Positions 44,257 through 55,147 are shown, numbered from the stretch's first letter. The stretch is DNA of 64,000 nt from Pseudoxanthomonas sacheonensis (GCF_010093305.1 NZ_PDWS01000020.1:1-64000), one strand, 5' to 3'. Notes: generated by a model not told the origin, from the letters alone. Made by a program: numbers and translations.

Positions 44257-44808
44257 ATGTACTCCCGTAGCAGCGAACCGGTCCAATTCGAGCGCGATTG
44301 CGCCGCCGTCCTGGTGCCCCAAGGCGACAGCGTCACTTTGCCGGCGGGCAGTTTCGGCTACATCACCCAGGCGCTGGGCGGCAGCTATACGGTGTTCGTG
44401 GAAGGCAACCTGTTCCGCATCGCGGGGGTGGACGGCGACGCCATAGGCAAGGAGCCGGCCGAATCGCTGAGCCTGCCCGAGAACGCCAGCGACGAAGAGG
44501 TGGAGCAGCTGGTCTGGAAACAGCTGCGCACCTGCTTCGATCCGGAGATCCCGTTCAATATCGTGGACCTGGGCCTGGTTTACGAAGCCAACCTGCGCCA
44601 TCGCGGCGACGGCCAGCGCGAAGTGGAGGTCAAGATGACCCTGACCGCCCCCGGCTGCGGCATGGGCGAGATCCTGGTCGACGACGTGCGCAACAAGCTC
44701 GAGCTCATCCCCACCGTGGCCGAGGCCGATGTCGAACTGGTCTTCGACCCGCCGTGGGGCCGGCACATGATGTCGGAAGCGGCCAAGCTGGAAACGGGAA
44801 TGCTTTGA
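44257..44808 (+). CDS. sufT: Fe-S cluster assembly protein SufT (DUF59/MIP18-like)
   Basis: 183 residues. The N-terminal SufT-specific part (AAVLVPQGDSVTLPAGSFGYITQALGG, VFVEGNLFRIAGVDGDAIGK) is followed by a DUF59 domain with RTCFDPEIPFNIVDLGLVYE (about residue 90) and MTLTAPGCGMGEILVDDVR, whose Cys is typical of MIP18-like Fe-S carriers. It assists maturation of Fe-S proteins. No other suf gene is in the window. ATG at 44257 gives the family N-terminus; an upstream ATG at 44215 is less likely. Confidence 0.9.
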   Translation: MYSRSSEPVQFERDCAAVLVPQGDSVTLPAGSFGYITQALGGSYTVFVEGNLFRIAGVDGDAIGKEPAESLSLPENASDEEVEQLVWKQLRTCFDPEIPFNIVDLGLVYEANLRHRGDGQREVEVKMTLTAPGCGMGEILVDDVRNKLELIPTVAEADVELVFDPPWGRHMMSEAAKLETGML

Positions 44809-45157
44809 GGCTCGCCCAACAGCTTTGACAGGCCCCGGGCCGCGCAATGCGGCTCCGTGACGCAGCATGCAAACGGTTCCATTACCGGACTCTGCTCACA
44901 CGGCCTTCACGCCGCAAGGCCGGTTAGTAACATTTGAAACCGGTTACCGTCACATTTAGAGATATCTGCGCTCGATTCGGTGAGATTCCTCACCGGAATG
45001 TCTTGTGCGCATACCGTACGCCCGGTTAGGTTCGGCTCAGGATGCGCTTTCGGCGTATCCCACCAGCGGAAACGGCCGTACCCACCCTTGCTCCAAGCCA
45101 CGGCCGTTCCCGAAGCAGCCGCGTTAGCGGCACCACTCACTTGTAGAGGGAACTTCA
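44809..45157. promoter_or_regulatory. Upstream regulatory region of the secreted subtilase gene
   Basis: 349 bases without a gene. A possible sigma-70 promoter is TTGAAA (44934-44939) with a 17-base spacer to TAGAGA (44957-44962). A perfect 7-base hairpin cggtgag-ATTC-ctcaccg spans 44978-44995. CGTCACATT occurs at 44948-44956; a similar CGTCACATT lies upstream of the chitinase gene (54841). The long leader of about 190 bases is typical for exoenzymes. Confidence 0.45.
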
Positions 45158-47509
45158 ATGTCAGATGTCTCAAAGCGTCGTCTGCGTATGCATGTGCTGG
45201 CCAGCGCCACCGCTATCGCAATCTCCTCGATGTGCGCGTTGCCCGCCATGGCGGCAGGCCGCGTTGATGTCAGCGGGCTGCATTCTCCCGAGCAGAACAG
45301 CTTCGACCGGTTCATCGTCAAATACCGCGACGGCAGCACCGAGCGCGTCAGCGCGGCGTCGCTGGACAGCGCGCTGCGATCGGCGACCCGCGCCGTTCCT
45401 GCCAAGGCGGGCCGCGCTCTGGAAGTAAGGCAGCTGCGCCGCCTGGCGGTAGGCGCCGATGTCGTGCGTTCGGACCGCAAACTGGACCGGGTGGAAGCCG
45501 AATCGCTGATGCGTCAGTTGGCCAGCAACCCCAACGTGGAATACATCGAAGTCGACAAACTCAACAAACCTTTCTTGACCCCCAACGACACCAATTACAG
45601 CCAGCAGTGGGGCTACCAGGACTCCGACGCCGGCATCCGCGCCAACGAAGCCTGGGACGTCACCAGCGGCGCCGGCTCCGTAGTCGCGGTGCTCGACACC
45701 GGCATCACCAACCATAGCGACCTCAACGCCAACATCCTGCCGGGTTACGACTTCATCATCGACACCACCGTGTCCAACGACGGCAACGGCCGCGACAGCG
45801 ATCCCAGCGATCCGGGTGACTGGGTCACCGCCAACCAGTGCGGCGGCGTGCATGCCGCGCAGAACTCCAGCTGGCACGGCACCCACGTGGCCGGCACGGT
45901 CGCGGCGGTGACCAACAACGCCAAGGGCGTGGCGGGCGTGGCCTACAGCGCCAAAGTCGTTCCCGTGCGCGTGCTGGGCACCTGCGGCGGTTACGACTCC
46001 GACATCGCCGACGCCATCACCTGGGCCTCCGGCGGTACGGTCAGCGGCGTTCCGGCCAATGCCAACCCGGCCGAAGTGATCAACCTCAGCCTGGGCGGTT
46101 CCGGCGCCTGCGGTTCGACCACGCAGACGGCGATCAATGGCGCGGTCGGCCGCGGCACCACCCTGGTCATAGCGGCGGGCAACGACAACACCAACGTGTC
46201 CAACGCTTCGCCGGCCAATTGCGCCAACGTGGTGGCGGTGGGTTCGATCACCAGCACCGGCGCGCGTTCGAGCTTCTCCAACTACGGCGCGGGCGTGGAT
46301 ATCGCCGCTCCGGGTTCGACCATCATGTCCACGCTCAACACCGGCACCACCACACCGGGTTCGGAAACCTACGCCAATTACAGCGGCACCTCGATGGCGA
46401 CTCCGCACGTGGCCGGCGTGGTGGCGTTGATCCAGGCCGTCTCGGCCACGCCGAAAACCCCGGCGCAGGTCGAAGCGTTGCTGAAGAGTTCGGCGCGTCC
46501 GTTCCCGTCCACGCCCTCGCAGCCGATCGGCGCCGGTATCGCCGACGCCAAGGCGGCGGTGGATGCGGCCGGCGGTGGCGGTGGCAACGTCAATCCGGTG
46601 GCCAACTTCACCTCCTCGGCCAGCGGGCTTACCGTCAGCTTCACCGACACTTCCACCGACAGCGACGGCACCATCGCTTCGCGCAGCTGGAATTTCGGCG
46701 ACGGCACCACTTCCACGGCCACCAACCCCAGCAAGACCTACTCGGCCGCAGGTACCTACACCGTCACCCTGACGGTGACCGACAACGGCGGCGCCACCAA
46801 CACCAAGACCAGTTCGGTCACGGTGAGCTCGGGCGGTGGTGGTACCGTGCTGCAGAACGGCGTGCCGGTAACCGGCCTGGCGGCAGCGGCGGGCGCATCG
46901 TTGAACTACACCATCGTAGTGCCGGCCGGCGCCAGCAATCTCAACATCGCCACTTCCGGCGGAACCGGCGATGCCGACCTGTACGTCAAGTCGGGCAGCG
47001 CGCCCACCGACACGGTCTACGACTGCCGTCCGTACAAGTCCGGCAACGCCGAGACCTGCACCTTCGCCACGCCGACCGCAGGCACGTACTACGTCCGCCT
47101 GAAGGCTTACTCGGCCTTCTCCGGCGTCAGTCTGACCGGCAGCTACACCACCGGCGGCGGTGGCGGCACGCAGACCTACACCAACGGCACCGATGTGGCC
47201 ATCGGCGACAACACCACGGTCAACAGCCCCATCACCGTCTCCGGCCGCAGCGGCAGCGGACTGGCCAGCACTTCGGTGGCGGTGAATATCGTGCACACCT
47301 ACATCGGCGATCTGAAGGTGGATCTGGTGGCTCCCGATGGCAGCGTGTACGTGCTTCACAACCGCAGCGGCGGCAGCGCCGACAACATCAACTCGACCTA
47401 CACGGTGAACCTGTCGAGCGAAGCATTGAACGGCACCTGGAACCTGCGCGTGAACGACAACGCCGGTGGCGATACCGGCTACATCAACAGTTGGAGCGTC
47501 ACCTTCTGA
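45158..47509 (+). CDS. Secreted subtilisin-like serine protease (S8) with PKD, PPC and P domains
   Basis: 783 residues. Signal peptide (AIAISSMCALPAMA), inhibitor-type propeptide (about 40-135, ending with NVEYIEVDKL), then the S8 catalytic domain: Asp in VVAVLDTGITNHSDL (about residue 180), His in HGTHVAGTVAAV (about residue 242), Asn region LVIAAGN, Ser in SGTSMATPHVAG (about residue 412). After a Gly linker come a PKD domain (FTDTSTDSDGTIASRSWNFGDG), a PPC domain (GTGDADLYVKSG, TYYVRLKAYS) and a C-terminal P domain (VAVNIVHTYIGDLKVDLVAPDG). It is likely exported by type II secretion. A strong terminator follows directly. Confidence 0.95.
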   Translation: MSDVSKRRLRMHVLASATAIAISSMCALPAMAAGRVDVSGLHSPEQNSFDRFIVKYRDGSTERVSAASLDSALRSATRAVPAKAGRALEVRQLRRLAVGADVVRSDRKLDRVEAESLMRQLASNPNVEYIEVDKLNKPFLTPNDTNYSQQWGYQDSDAGIRANEAWDVTSGAGSVVAVLDTGITNHSDLNANILPGYDFIIDTTVSNDGNGRDSDPSDPGDWVTANQCGGVHAAQNSSWHGTHVAGTVAAVTNNAKGVAGVAYSAKVVPVRVLGTCGGYDSDIADAITWASGGTVSGVPANANPAEVINLSLGGSGACGSTTQTAINGAVGRGTTLVIAAGNDNTNVSNASPANCANVVAVGSITSTGARSSFSNYGAGVDIAAPGSTIMSTLNTGTTTPGSETYANYSGTSMATPHVAGVVALIQAVSATPKTPAQVEALLKSSARPFPSTPSQPIGAGIADAKAAVDAAGGGGGNVNPVANFTSSASGLTVSFTDTSTDSDGTIASRSWNFGDGTTSTATNPSKTYSAAGTYTVTLTVTDNGGATNTKTSSVTVSSGGGGTVLQNGVPVTGLAAAAGASLNYTIVVPAGASNLNIATSGGTGDADLYVKSGSAPTDTVYDCRPYKSGNAETCTFATPTAGTYYVRLKAYSAFSGVSLTGSYTTGGGGGTQTYTNGTDVAIGDNTTVNSPITVSGRSGSGLASTSVAVNIVHTYIGDLKVDLVAPDGSVYVLHNRSGGSADNINSTYTVNLSSEALNGTWNLRVNDNAGGDTGYINSWSVTF

Positions 47510-47534
47510 TCGAAGGCCGCCAGGAAGGCGAGTG

Positions 47535-47565
47535 GAAACCCCGGCGCGAGCCGGGGTTTCTTTTT
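47535..47565 (+). terminator. Rho-independent terminator of the subtilase gene
   Basis: Perfect ten-base stem gaaaccccgg / ccggggtttc with a cgcgag loop, followed by a T-run, 25 bases after the stop codon. Confidence 0.95.
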
Positions 47566-47607
47566 GTCTGCGGGAGGAGTCTTTTCTGTTGCCATTGATG
47601 TTGTTCC

Positions 47608-47746
47608 TCTCCCCTTGTGGGAGAGGATGCCCGAAGGGCAGGAGAGGGGAGCGTGAGCGCAGCGAGCGTGCTTTGTTTCCGTCTCCGGGGTGCTAAGTAC
47701 AAGCCGGAAGATCAAAAGCAGACCCTCTCCCGCAAGGGGAGAGGGG
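47608..47746. repeat. Inverted repeat, family H copy
   Basis: ctctccccttgtgggagagg on the left and ccctctcccgcaaggggaga on the right, with aagggcaggagaggggagcg between. Similar ctcccgcaagcgggag pieces occur at 27050-27182 and 52247-52444. Between convergent genes. Confidence 0.75.
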
Positions 47747-47803
47747 AAAGAAGTTGCGGCATCCCCTACTAAATCAAGATGTTCTCGCTTTATTCTTGAC
47801 GCA

Positions 47804-48292
47804 TCAATCCGCAGCTTCGAAACGATTGGCGGAAACGTTCTTGCGCACCTTGGCCGGGTCCCAGATGCGCCCGTTCATGGCGATGTAGACGCCAGCGGGC
47901 AACGACTGCACTGCGCCCACCGCGCAACCGATGTTGAATTCGGCGTCGGAGCCGCGGAAGCGCGCGGGGTTCAGCGCGCCGGTCAGCACGATCGTCTTGC
48001 CTTCGATGCTGGACAGCACCTTGGCGGTGGCGACCATGCTGTCGGTGCCGTGGGTGATCAACACGTGCCGCGCGGACTGCGCGGCGATGGTGTCGCGCAC
48101 CAGTTCGCGGTCGGCGTCGCTGATGTGCAGCGAATCCTTGCGGATGATGGGGATCACATTGAAGCGGAACGCCACCCCCAACTCCTGCAGGATGCGGCCG
48201 ATCTGCGGATCGCCCACCTGGAAGTCGGACTTGTCGTCGAAGTAGATCTTGTCGATGGTGCCACCGGTGGTGACGATCAGCAGTTCTTCCAT
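47804..48292 (-). CDS. Single-domain L-asparaginase-like protein
   Basis: 162 residues, only the N-terminal domain of an L-asparaginase: LLIVTTGGTIDKIYFDD (first catalytic Thr, residues 5-10), VIPIIRKDSLHISDADRELV and VLITHGTDSMVATAKVL (second Thr/Asp, about residue 80), then IVLTGALNPARFRGSDAEFN. The C-terminal domain that completes the tetrameric enzyme is missing, so asparaginase activity is doubtful. Similar short proteins are common in Xanthomonadaceae. The start is 5 bases after the preceding gene's stop. Confidence 0.85.
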   Translation of the reverse strand: MEELLIVTTGGTIDKIYFDDKSDFQVGDPQIGRILQELGVAFRFNVIPIIRKDSLHISDADRELVRDTIAAQSARHVLITHGTDSMVATAKVLSSIEGKTIVLTGALNPARFRGSDAEFNIGCAVGAVQSLPAGVYIAMNGRIWDPAKVRKNVSANRFEAAD

Positions 48293-48297
48293 TTCGC

Positions 48298-49028
48298 TTA
48301 CTCCTGCGCGCTCCCGGCCGTTCCGGCCGCGCTCGCTTCTTCGGGTGTGGTGAGGCGGTAGTCGCCGTAGAGTTCGCACAACTGCAACCATTCGCGGCTG
48401 TGCGGAGGCATGACTCGGCGCGCGCCCTCGATGCTGCGGCTGAAAGTACAGCGCGCCGGCGCATTTTCTTCTTCGCTGTCGAGGTCGGCGCCCACTTCGA
48501 CCATGAAATCCATGTCGTCGTAGTCCAGCGTGCCGGTGCGCCCGTGCAGGCGGTAGGCATGGTATTCCCACGAACAGCAACTGGCGCGGCCGGCCTCGAC
48601 CAGATAGCCGTCGATCACCGACAGTTCGGAATAGCCGCCACTGAAGAAAAGTTCCAGTTTCCCTGTGCTGCGATCGATGCGGTAAAGCTCGCCTTCGCAG
48701 TTCGGCCCGGCGCCGCACATGCCACGCACCTCGACTTCGTGATAGCCGTCGCCGTCGATATCGACCAGGCTGGCGCTGCCCATGGTCGTGTACTCGGTCT
48801 CCACTTCCACGGTTTTCTGGTCGGTCCGGCCGTCCCTGGTTCGGGCGCGCATCAGGTAGCTGCGGATTCCCTCTTTGTCGCATACCGTGGCTACCGACAG
48901 CGTCGATCGGTCCGCGTTGGTAGCCACCTGTTCGGCGACCGGTTCGCAGTTCTCGTCGGCGCGGACCTGCGGGGCGAAAATCAACAGGGCAAGGACCGCC
49001 AGAACAGCGGGAACGCGCGCAGAAGCGA

Positions 49029-49032
<4 letters not shown>
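48298..49032 (-). CDS. Putative secreted protein with calcium-like DxDGDG motif
   Basis: 244 residues. Signal peptide ends after PQVRA. The mature part has SLVDIDGDGYHEVEVRGMCG (about residue 90), an FG-GAP/EF-hand-like calcium motif, then ELYRIDRSTGKLELFFSGGY and several cysteines (CGAGPNC, CCSWE) suited to disulfides. No enzyme motif. The ATG overlaps the DUF2069 stop as ATGA. Function unknown. Confidence 0.65.
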
Positions 49033-49999
<967 letters not shown>

Positions 50000-50048
50000 C
50001 TAGTATCGGCGATGTCGCCGGCTCCGCGCATCGGGTAACCTTCCGGCA

Positions 50049-51329
50049 ATGGAACCATTGGATTCGTTGAACCGTTGGAGCGAACGCATGCGTGATCGCG
50101 CGCGGGCCGGCACTTTCGCCCGCTTCCTGGCCCGGCGCTTCCTCGACGACCGCCTATTCCAGGCCGCCGCCGCGCTGGCCTACACCACGATTTTTGCGCT
50201 GGTGCCGCTGGCAATGGTGGTGTTCGGAGTGCTGTCCGCATTTCCCGTGTTCGATGAATGGAGCAAGCAGCTCACCGACTATGTTTTTTCCAACTTCGTA
50301 CCTAGTGCCGCAAGTTCGGTGTCAGGGTACATCGAGGAGTACTCGGCCAACGCAAAAAAGCTGACTGTCACTGGCGTAATCGCTCTGGTCATATCGCTGT
50401 TGATCACCTTGAACAGCGTGGAAACCACCTTCAACCATATCTGGCGTGTGGGCAGTTCGCGCCCCCGATTGGGGCGCTTCCTTGTGTACTGGACAGTGCT
50501 CACTCTGGGCGCAATGGTGGCGGCCGCCTCTCTGGCGATTTCCGCTCGCTTCTTCGCACTACCTGTCTTCGCCACCACTACCGGCTATGTACTGCAGACC
50601 TTGAGCGTCAGTCTGGCGCCGGTATTGATCGAACTCGGTGCCATCACGGCTATCTATCGTGTCGTACCCCATCGCACCATTAAGCTCCGCTATGCCTTGG
50701 CCGGTGGCCTGGTGGCCACACTGCTGTTGGAGCTGATTAAGTGGGGGTTAGGGATTTATCTGGGCAGTTTCGATTCTTACGAGAAGATCTACGGAGCCGT
50801 CGCCGTCGCACCCATCCTGCTGCTGCTATGGATATATCTTTGCTGGGTCGCGATCCTGCTCGGCGCTTCTTTCGCCTCGGCCATATCGGCGTTCCGCTAT
50901 CAGCCGGCGTCCATGCGGCTGCCGCTGGGATACGAGTTCTACGCATTGCTCCGCCTGCTCGGGCGCTTCGACGAAGCGCGCGCGGAGGGGCGGGGCCTGC
51001 ACAGCGACCAGATACTGGAGATGGAGCCCATCCTCACCGATTCCCTGGCGCAGCAGCTTCTGTGCCAGTTGGGCGACATCAATCTGCTGCGTCGCGACGA
51101 ACAGGGCGAGTGGCTGCTGGCGCGCGATCTGGACGACATGACCCTGGCCGAGCTGTACGAGGCCTGCCAGCTGCGCGTTCCGGTGGCCGAGGCGCGCCTG
51201 CCTTGCCACGACGACCAGTTGGGTATCGCGGCCAGGAACGCTCTGGACGAACTGCGCGTTCCCCTGCGCGTACTGTTGAAGCGCAGGGTCAGCGATCTCT
51301 ATGCGAACGAAGGCGATAGCGGAGCGTAA
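50049..51329 (+). CDS. YihY-family (UPF0761) inner membrane protein
   Basis: 426 residues. Six membrane helices of the YihY/BrkB family: FLDDRLFQAAAALAYTTIFALVPLAMVVFGVLSAFP (about residues 35-70), NSVETTFNHIWRV, VYWTVLTLGAMVAAASLA, LIELGAITAIYRVVPHR and LLWIYLCWVAILLGASFAS. An extra cytoplasmic C-terminal part (about 285-426) resembles a winged helix. Formerly mislabelled ribonuclease BN. Codons from about 50280 to 50830 use more A/T at third positions than the rest of the gene. Confidence 0.9.
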   Translation: MEPLDSLNRWSERMRDRARAGTFARFLARRFLDDRLFQAAAALAYTTIFALVPLAMVVFGVLSAFPVFDEWSKQLTDYVFSNFVPSAASSVSGYIEEYSANAKKLTVTGVIALVISLLITLNSVETTFNHIWRVGSSRPRLGRFLVYWTVLTLGAMVAAASLAISARFFALPVFATTTGYVLQTLSVSLAPVLIELGAITAIYRVVPHRTIKLRYALAGGLVATLLLELIKWGLGIYLGSFDSYEKIYGAVAVAPILLLLWIYLCWVAILLGASFASAISAFRYQPASMRLPLGYEFYALLRLLGRFDEARAEGRGLHSDQILEMEPILTDSLAQQLLCQLGDINLLRRDEQGEWLLARDLDDMTLAELYEACQLRVPVAEARLPCHDDQLGIAARNALDELRVPLRVLLKRRVSDLYANEGDSGA

Positions 51330-51354
51330 AATCCAGGCCATGGAATCCGGAACC

Positions 51355-51927
<573 letters not shown>

Positions 51928-51931
51928 TGTC

Positions 51932-52198
51932 ATGCCGGCGTCGCGGTTCTGGGTGAGCGGCAAGGTGCAGGGAGTCTTCTTCCGTGCCTCCACTCGCCAG
52001 CAGGCGTTGCGCCTGGGCCTGTCCGGCAGTGCGCGCAACCTTGTCGACGGGCGGGTGGAAGTGATCGCCGCGGGCGATGAGGAGTCGCTGGAAACGCTGT
52101 CGCGCTGGCTGCACGAAGGCCCTCCTGCAGCGGATGTTGTGGAGGTCGTGCGAGAGGACTGGGAAGGGCCGGTGGCACCGGGTTTCCGCGTCGCCTGA
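51932..52198 (+). CDS. acyP: Acylphosphatase
   Basis: 88 residues. It hydrolyses acyl phosphates. Signature VSGKVQGVFFRASTRQQALRLGLSGSARNLVDGRVEVIAAG: substrate-binding Arg in VFFRA (about residue 18) and catalytic Asn in ARNLVDG (about residue 36). Follows the TlpA-like gene closely. Confidence 0.95.
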   Translation: MPASRFWVSGKVQGVFFRASTRQQALRLGLSGSARNLVDGRVEVIAAGDEESLETLSRWLHEGPPAADVVEVVREDWEGPVAPGFRVA

Positions 52199-52530
52199 GT
52201 GGCGATGGCTTCAAAAATGTTTGGATTTCTGGGCGGAACACAGTTGGAGCCCCTCTCCTGCTTGCGGGAGAGGGTGCCGAAGGCGGGTGAGGGCATATCG
52301 GAGCCAATTAACTGGGTATCCGACCTCACGACGAGTGTGGGATTGGACTCCCTCGCCAGACGCACCACTGGCAACACCGACACGGCGGCTTCGCTCGCAC
52401 CCTCATCCGGCCTGTCGGCCACCTTCTCCCGCAAGCGGGAGAAGGACGCGACTGATGGATTTTTGCGACTGCTCAAAAAAACAGGGCGCTCTTTAGGCGC
52501 CCTGTTCCTATTCCGTGTTCCTAACCAGAA
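52199..52530. other. Intergenic region with inverted repeat (family H) between acyP and chitinase
   Basis: 332 bases without a gene. Left block cccctctcctgcttgcggga (about 52250) pairs with cttctcccgcaagcgggaga (about 52424-52443), some 170 bases apart, with ggcgggtgagggc and accctcatccggcc also complementary. The chitinase terminator lies at its right end. It looks like a composite of REP units. Confidence 0.7.
52480..52506 (-). terminator. Rho-independent terminator of the chitinase gene
   Basis: Ten-base perfect stem aacagggcgc / gcgccctgtt; on the forward strand it is preceded by a run of A, so on the reverse strand it ends in U. Lies 25 bases after the chitinase stop. Confidence 0.93.
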
Positions 52531-54591
52531 CTATTGCAATCCGTTGCCTACCGTCTTGGCCAATGTGCCCTGCGCATCGTCGCCGCTGAATTCCCAGAAG
52601 AAAGCGCCGCCCAGGTTCTGCGCTTTCACATAGTTCATCTTCTCGGTGACCATCGCCGGCGTGTCGTAGCTCCAGAAGGTGTTGCCGTCGTACTTCCAGG
52701 TCGCGCGCGCATTGGCGTCGGTGTAGATCGTGCCCGGACGGTCCTTGAGCACCTTGTAGTCCTCGTTGCCCGCTTCGTAGGTGCCAGGCGCCGCGCTGCC
52801 GGTCTGGTACAGGCCGTTGTTGACGTTGGGCACATTGGTCCAGCCGCGGCCGTAGAAGCCGATGCCCAGGTTCAACTTGCTTGCGGGCACGCCGCGGGCC
52901 AGGAAGGCCTCGATCGCATCGTTGCTGTTGTAGAACTTCACATCGCCGGTGGAAGGGTCGTTGGGCGAAGCGAACAGCGCCGAATGATGGTTGGTCCTCG
53001 GTTCCCAGGTGCCGTGGAAGTCGTAGCTCATCACATTGATGAAATCCAGGTGCTGCGCGTATTGCCCGGGGTCGGTGGCTGCGATCTTGTCGACGCCAGC
53101 GCCCGAAGCGATGGTCAGCAACAGGCCGGGACGCACCAGGTTGAGCTGGCGGCGGAACTCGGCCAGCAAGGCGGTGAAGTTGGCGCGGTCTTCGGCGCCG
53201 CCGCAGGAGAGGCCGCAGGCATTGGGGTATTCCCAGTCGATATCGATGCCGTCGAACACACCGGCTGCCGCACCCGTGCCGCCTGCGTTATCGGTGACGG
53301 GCAGGTTGCCGCGGATGTAGGCATTGACGCAGGAGGTCACGAAGGCCACGCGATTCTCCGGACGCGCCGCACTTGCGAACCCGCGCGACCAGGTCCAGCC
53401 GCCCAGCGAGATCAGCACCTTGATGTTGGGGTACTTGGCCTTGAGCTGCTTGAGCTGGTTCCAGTTGCCGCGCAGCGGCTGGTCCCAGGTATCGGCGACG
53501 CCGCTGACGCTTTCGGCCGCGCCGAAGGCCTTGGTGTAGTCGGCGAACGCATCGCCGCCCGCGCCGGTGGACTCGTTGGAAGGAATGGTCAGGCCGACTT
53601 CGCAGACGTTGTTGCGCACGTTGCCGAAGGCGTAGTTGATGTGGGTCAGCTTGGCCGCCGAACCGCTGGTGTCGATGTTCTTGACCCGGTAGTTGCGCCC
53701 GTAGATGCCCCATTGCACGAAATACCCCAGCACGCGCTTGTTGCCGCCGCCACCGCCGGGGCTGGTGGTCGCGCTGATCTGTGCGCTTTGCGCCGAAGCG
53801 TTGCCTGCGTTGTCGCGCGCGCGAACACGATAGGTGTAGGCGGTGGCCGCGGACAGGCCGCTGTCGGTATAGCCCGGGCTGGTGGAAGACCCGACCAGGC
53901 TGCCGTTGCGGTAAACATCGTATCCGGCCACGCCGCTGCCGCCGGCGTTGTCGGTCGAAGCGGTCCACGTCAGGTTGACGCTTGAAGAGGTCACCGACGG
54001 AGCAGCCAGGCCAGCAGGCACGCTGGGCGCAGTGGTGTCGGGCGAAGTCACCGGATTGACCGTGATATTGGCCAGCGCGGACGTACCGGTGGCGCCGGCG
54101 TTGTCGGTGGCCACGGCCTTGATCGCGTAGTTTCCAGCGGCAACATTGCTCCAGCTGACGCTGTACGGAGAGCTTGTGTCCACGCCCAGCGAGGTAGTGC
54201 CGCGGAAGAACTGCACCTGCGCCACAGTGCCGTCGCTATCGGCGGCATTGGCCGAAACGGTGATCGAAGCGCCTGCGGTATAGGTCGCGTTGTTGGCCGG
54301 GGAAGTCAGTGAGACGGTCGGCGATTGGTTGGTGCCGCCGGTGCTGCATGTACCCAGATCCAGGTACCAACCGCAACTGGGGCAATGGGTGGGCGGCGCG
54401 TTCCAGATGGCGATCTGCGCTTGATAGAGCTTGCCCTGGTAAACCAGCTTGTCGCCGGGGTTGTAGATGGTGGCTGCGTTCCATTCGGCCACTCCCGTGC
54501 AACTGACGCTTTGCGCCTGCGCCTGTGCAGGCGCTATCCAGGCCGCCAGCAGACAGCCGGACAGCAGGGCTTTCATCACTCTAGTGCTCAT
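52531..54591 (-). CDS. Secreted GH18 chitinase with chitin-binding, Ig-like and FnIII modules
   Basis: 686 residues. Signal peptide ends after APAQAQA. Then a CBM5/12-type module (WNAATIYNPGDKLVYQGKLYQAQ), an Ig-like domain (VSLTSPANNATYTAGASITVSANAADSDG, VQFFRGTTSLG), an FnIII domain (SVNLTWTASTDNAGGSGVAGYDVYRNG), a Gly linker and the GH18 barrel (about 290-686). Catalytic DGIDIDWEYP has the DxxDxDxE pattern with the general acid Glu. FINVMSYDFHGTWE and the final FFWEFSGDD are typical. It degrades chitin outside the cell, fitting a predatory or fungus-degrading lifestyle. Confidence 0.96.
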   Translation of the reverse strand: MSTRVMKALLSGCLLAAWIAPAQAQAQSVSCTGVAEWNAATIYNPGDKLVYQGKLYQAQIAIWNAPPTHCPSCGWYLDLGTCSTGGTNQSPTVSLTSPANNATYTAGASITVSANAADSDGTVAQVQFFRGTTSLGVDTSSPYSVSWSNVAAGNYAIKAVATDNAGATGTSALANITVNPVTSPDTTAPSVPAGLAAPSVTSSSVNLTWTASTDNAGGSGVAGYDVYRNGSLVGSSTSPGYTDSGLSAATAYTYRVRARDNAGNASAQSAQISATTSPGGGGGNKRVLGYFVQWGIYGRNYRVKNIDTSGSAAKLTHINYAFGNVRNNVCEVGLTIPSNESTGAGGDAFADYTKAFGAAESVSGVADTWDQPLRGNWNQLKQLKAKYPNIKVLISLGGWTWSRGFASAARPENRVAFVTSCVNAYIRGNLPVTDNAGGTGAAAGVFDGIDIDWEYPNACGLSCGGAEDRANFTALLAEFRRQLNLVRPGLLLTIASGAGVDKIAATDPGQYAQHLDFINVMSYDFHGTWEPRTNHHSALFASPNDPSTGDVKFYNSNDAIEAFLARGVPASKLNLGIGFYGRGWTNVPNVNNGLYQTGSAAPGTYEAGNEDYKVLKDRPGTIYTDANARATWKYDGNTFWSYDTPAMVTEKMNYVKAQNLGGAFFWEFSGDDAQGTLAKTVGNGLQ

Positions 54592-55147
54592 GGTGCGTTC
54601 TCCAGATACCTGACGGTGAGGATCGACGCAGACGCGCAACGGCGTCTGCGATTCGCTTGCGCGCGGCGATACGGCTGCGGCGCGTTTGTTCCCTCAGGCA
54701 AGAACCACAAGAGTGTCGCTGGATGCCGCAAGCCCGTGAACGGTGCGCCCGCATACGGTGTGCGGCGCTGTCGGGCGGGTCCGACACTGGTGGGCAACGT
54801 CAGTGGTGTCAAGGCACCGCATGCTGATATTGCAGTCATCGTCACATTAAGAAATGCAGTGCTTCCTGTGCATGTCCGCACAATTCGGAATCGATGCTGC
54901 GTACGCGCCACGATCTGTCCTTGTGTTGTCCCTTGCAGACAGTGAAAGGACACGAATTGACTGGATGAAATCCACCCTGGCGCAACTCAAGGACGCATTC
55001 AGCCAAACCAGGGCTCACGCCTGCAAACAACCACGGCCGGCAACCGTGGGAGCGGCGTCCCGCCGCGAGCTTCTGGACAGCTTGGGAAGAGGCGAAGAGC
55101 TCGCGGCGGGACGCCGCTCCCACGGTCACTTCTGAACGCGTGGCCGG
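54592..55147. promoter_or_regulatory. Chitinase upstream region with REP-like palindrome
   Basis: 556 bases, the largest gene-free stretch. Includes a 28-base inverted repeat (55044-55071 and 55098-55125, ccgtgggagcggcgtcccgc type) next to ppk2. In the AT-richer middle, TCACA at 54843-54847 is preceded at six bases by TGCAG, a 7 of 10 match to the Clp/CRP consensus TGTGA-N6-TCACA. No credible gene is seen; short open frames have no coding bias. Confidence 0.5.

Noticed and set aside
42493-44868. 791-codon reverse reading frame over pntB and sufT
   Set aside because: Antisense shadow of pntB and sufT, whose motifs are complete; the translation has no family character.
45170-47359. 729-codon reverse reading frame over the subtilase
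   Set aside because: Antisense of a repetitive Gly/Thr/Ser-rich coding sequence gives a long open frame by composition.
50049-51329. Annotation as ribonuclease BN
   Set aside because: YihY-type membrane proteins were historically mislabelled; there is no metallo-beta-lactamase motif as in true RNase BN/Z.
54854-55135. 93-codon open frame in the chitinase upstream region
   Set aside because: No ribosome-binding site; its second half reads through the 55044-55125 palindrome, so it is probably not coding.
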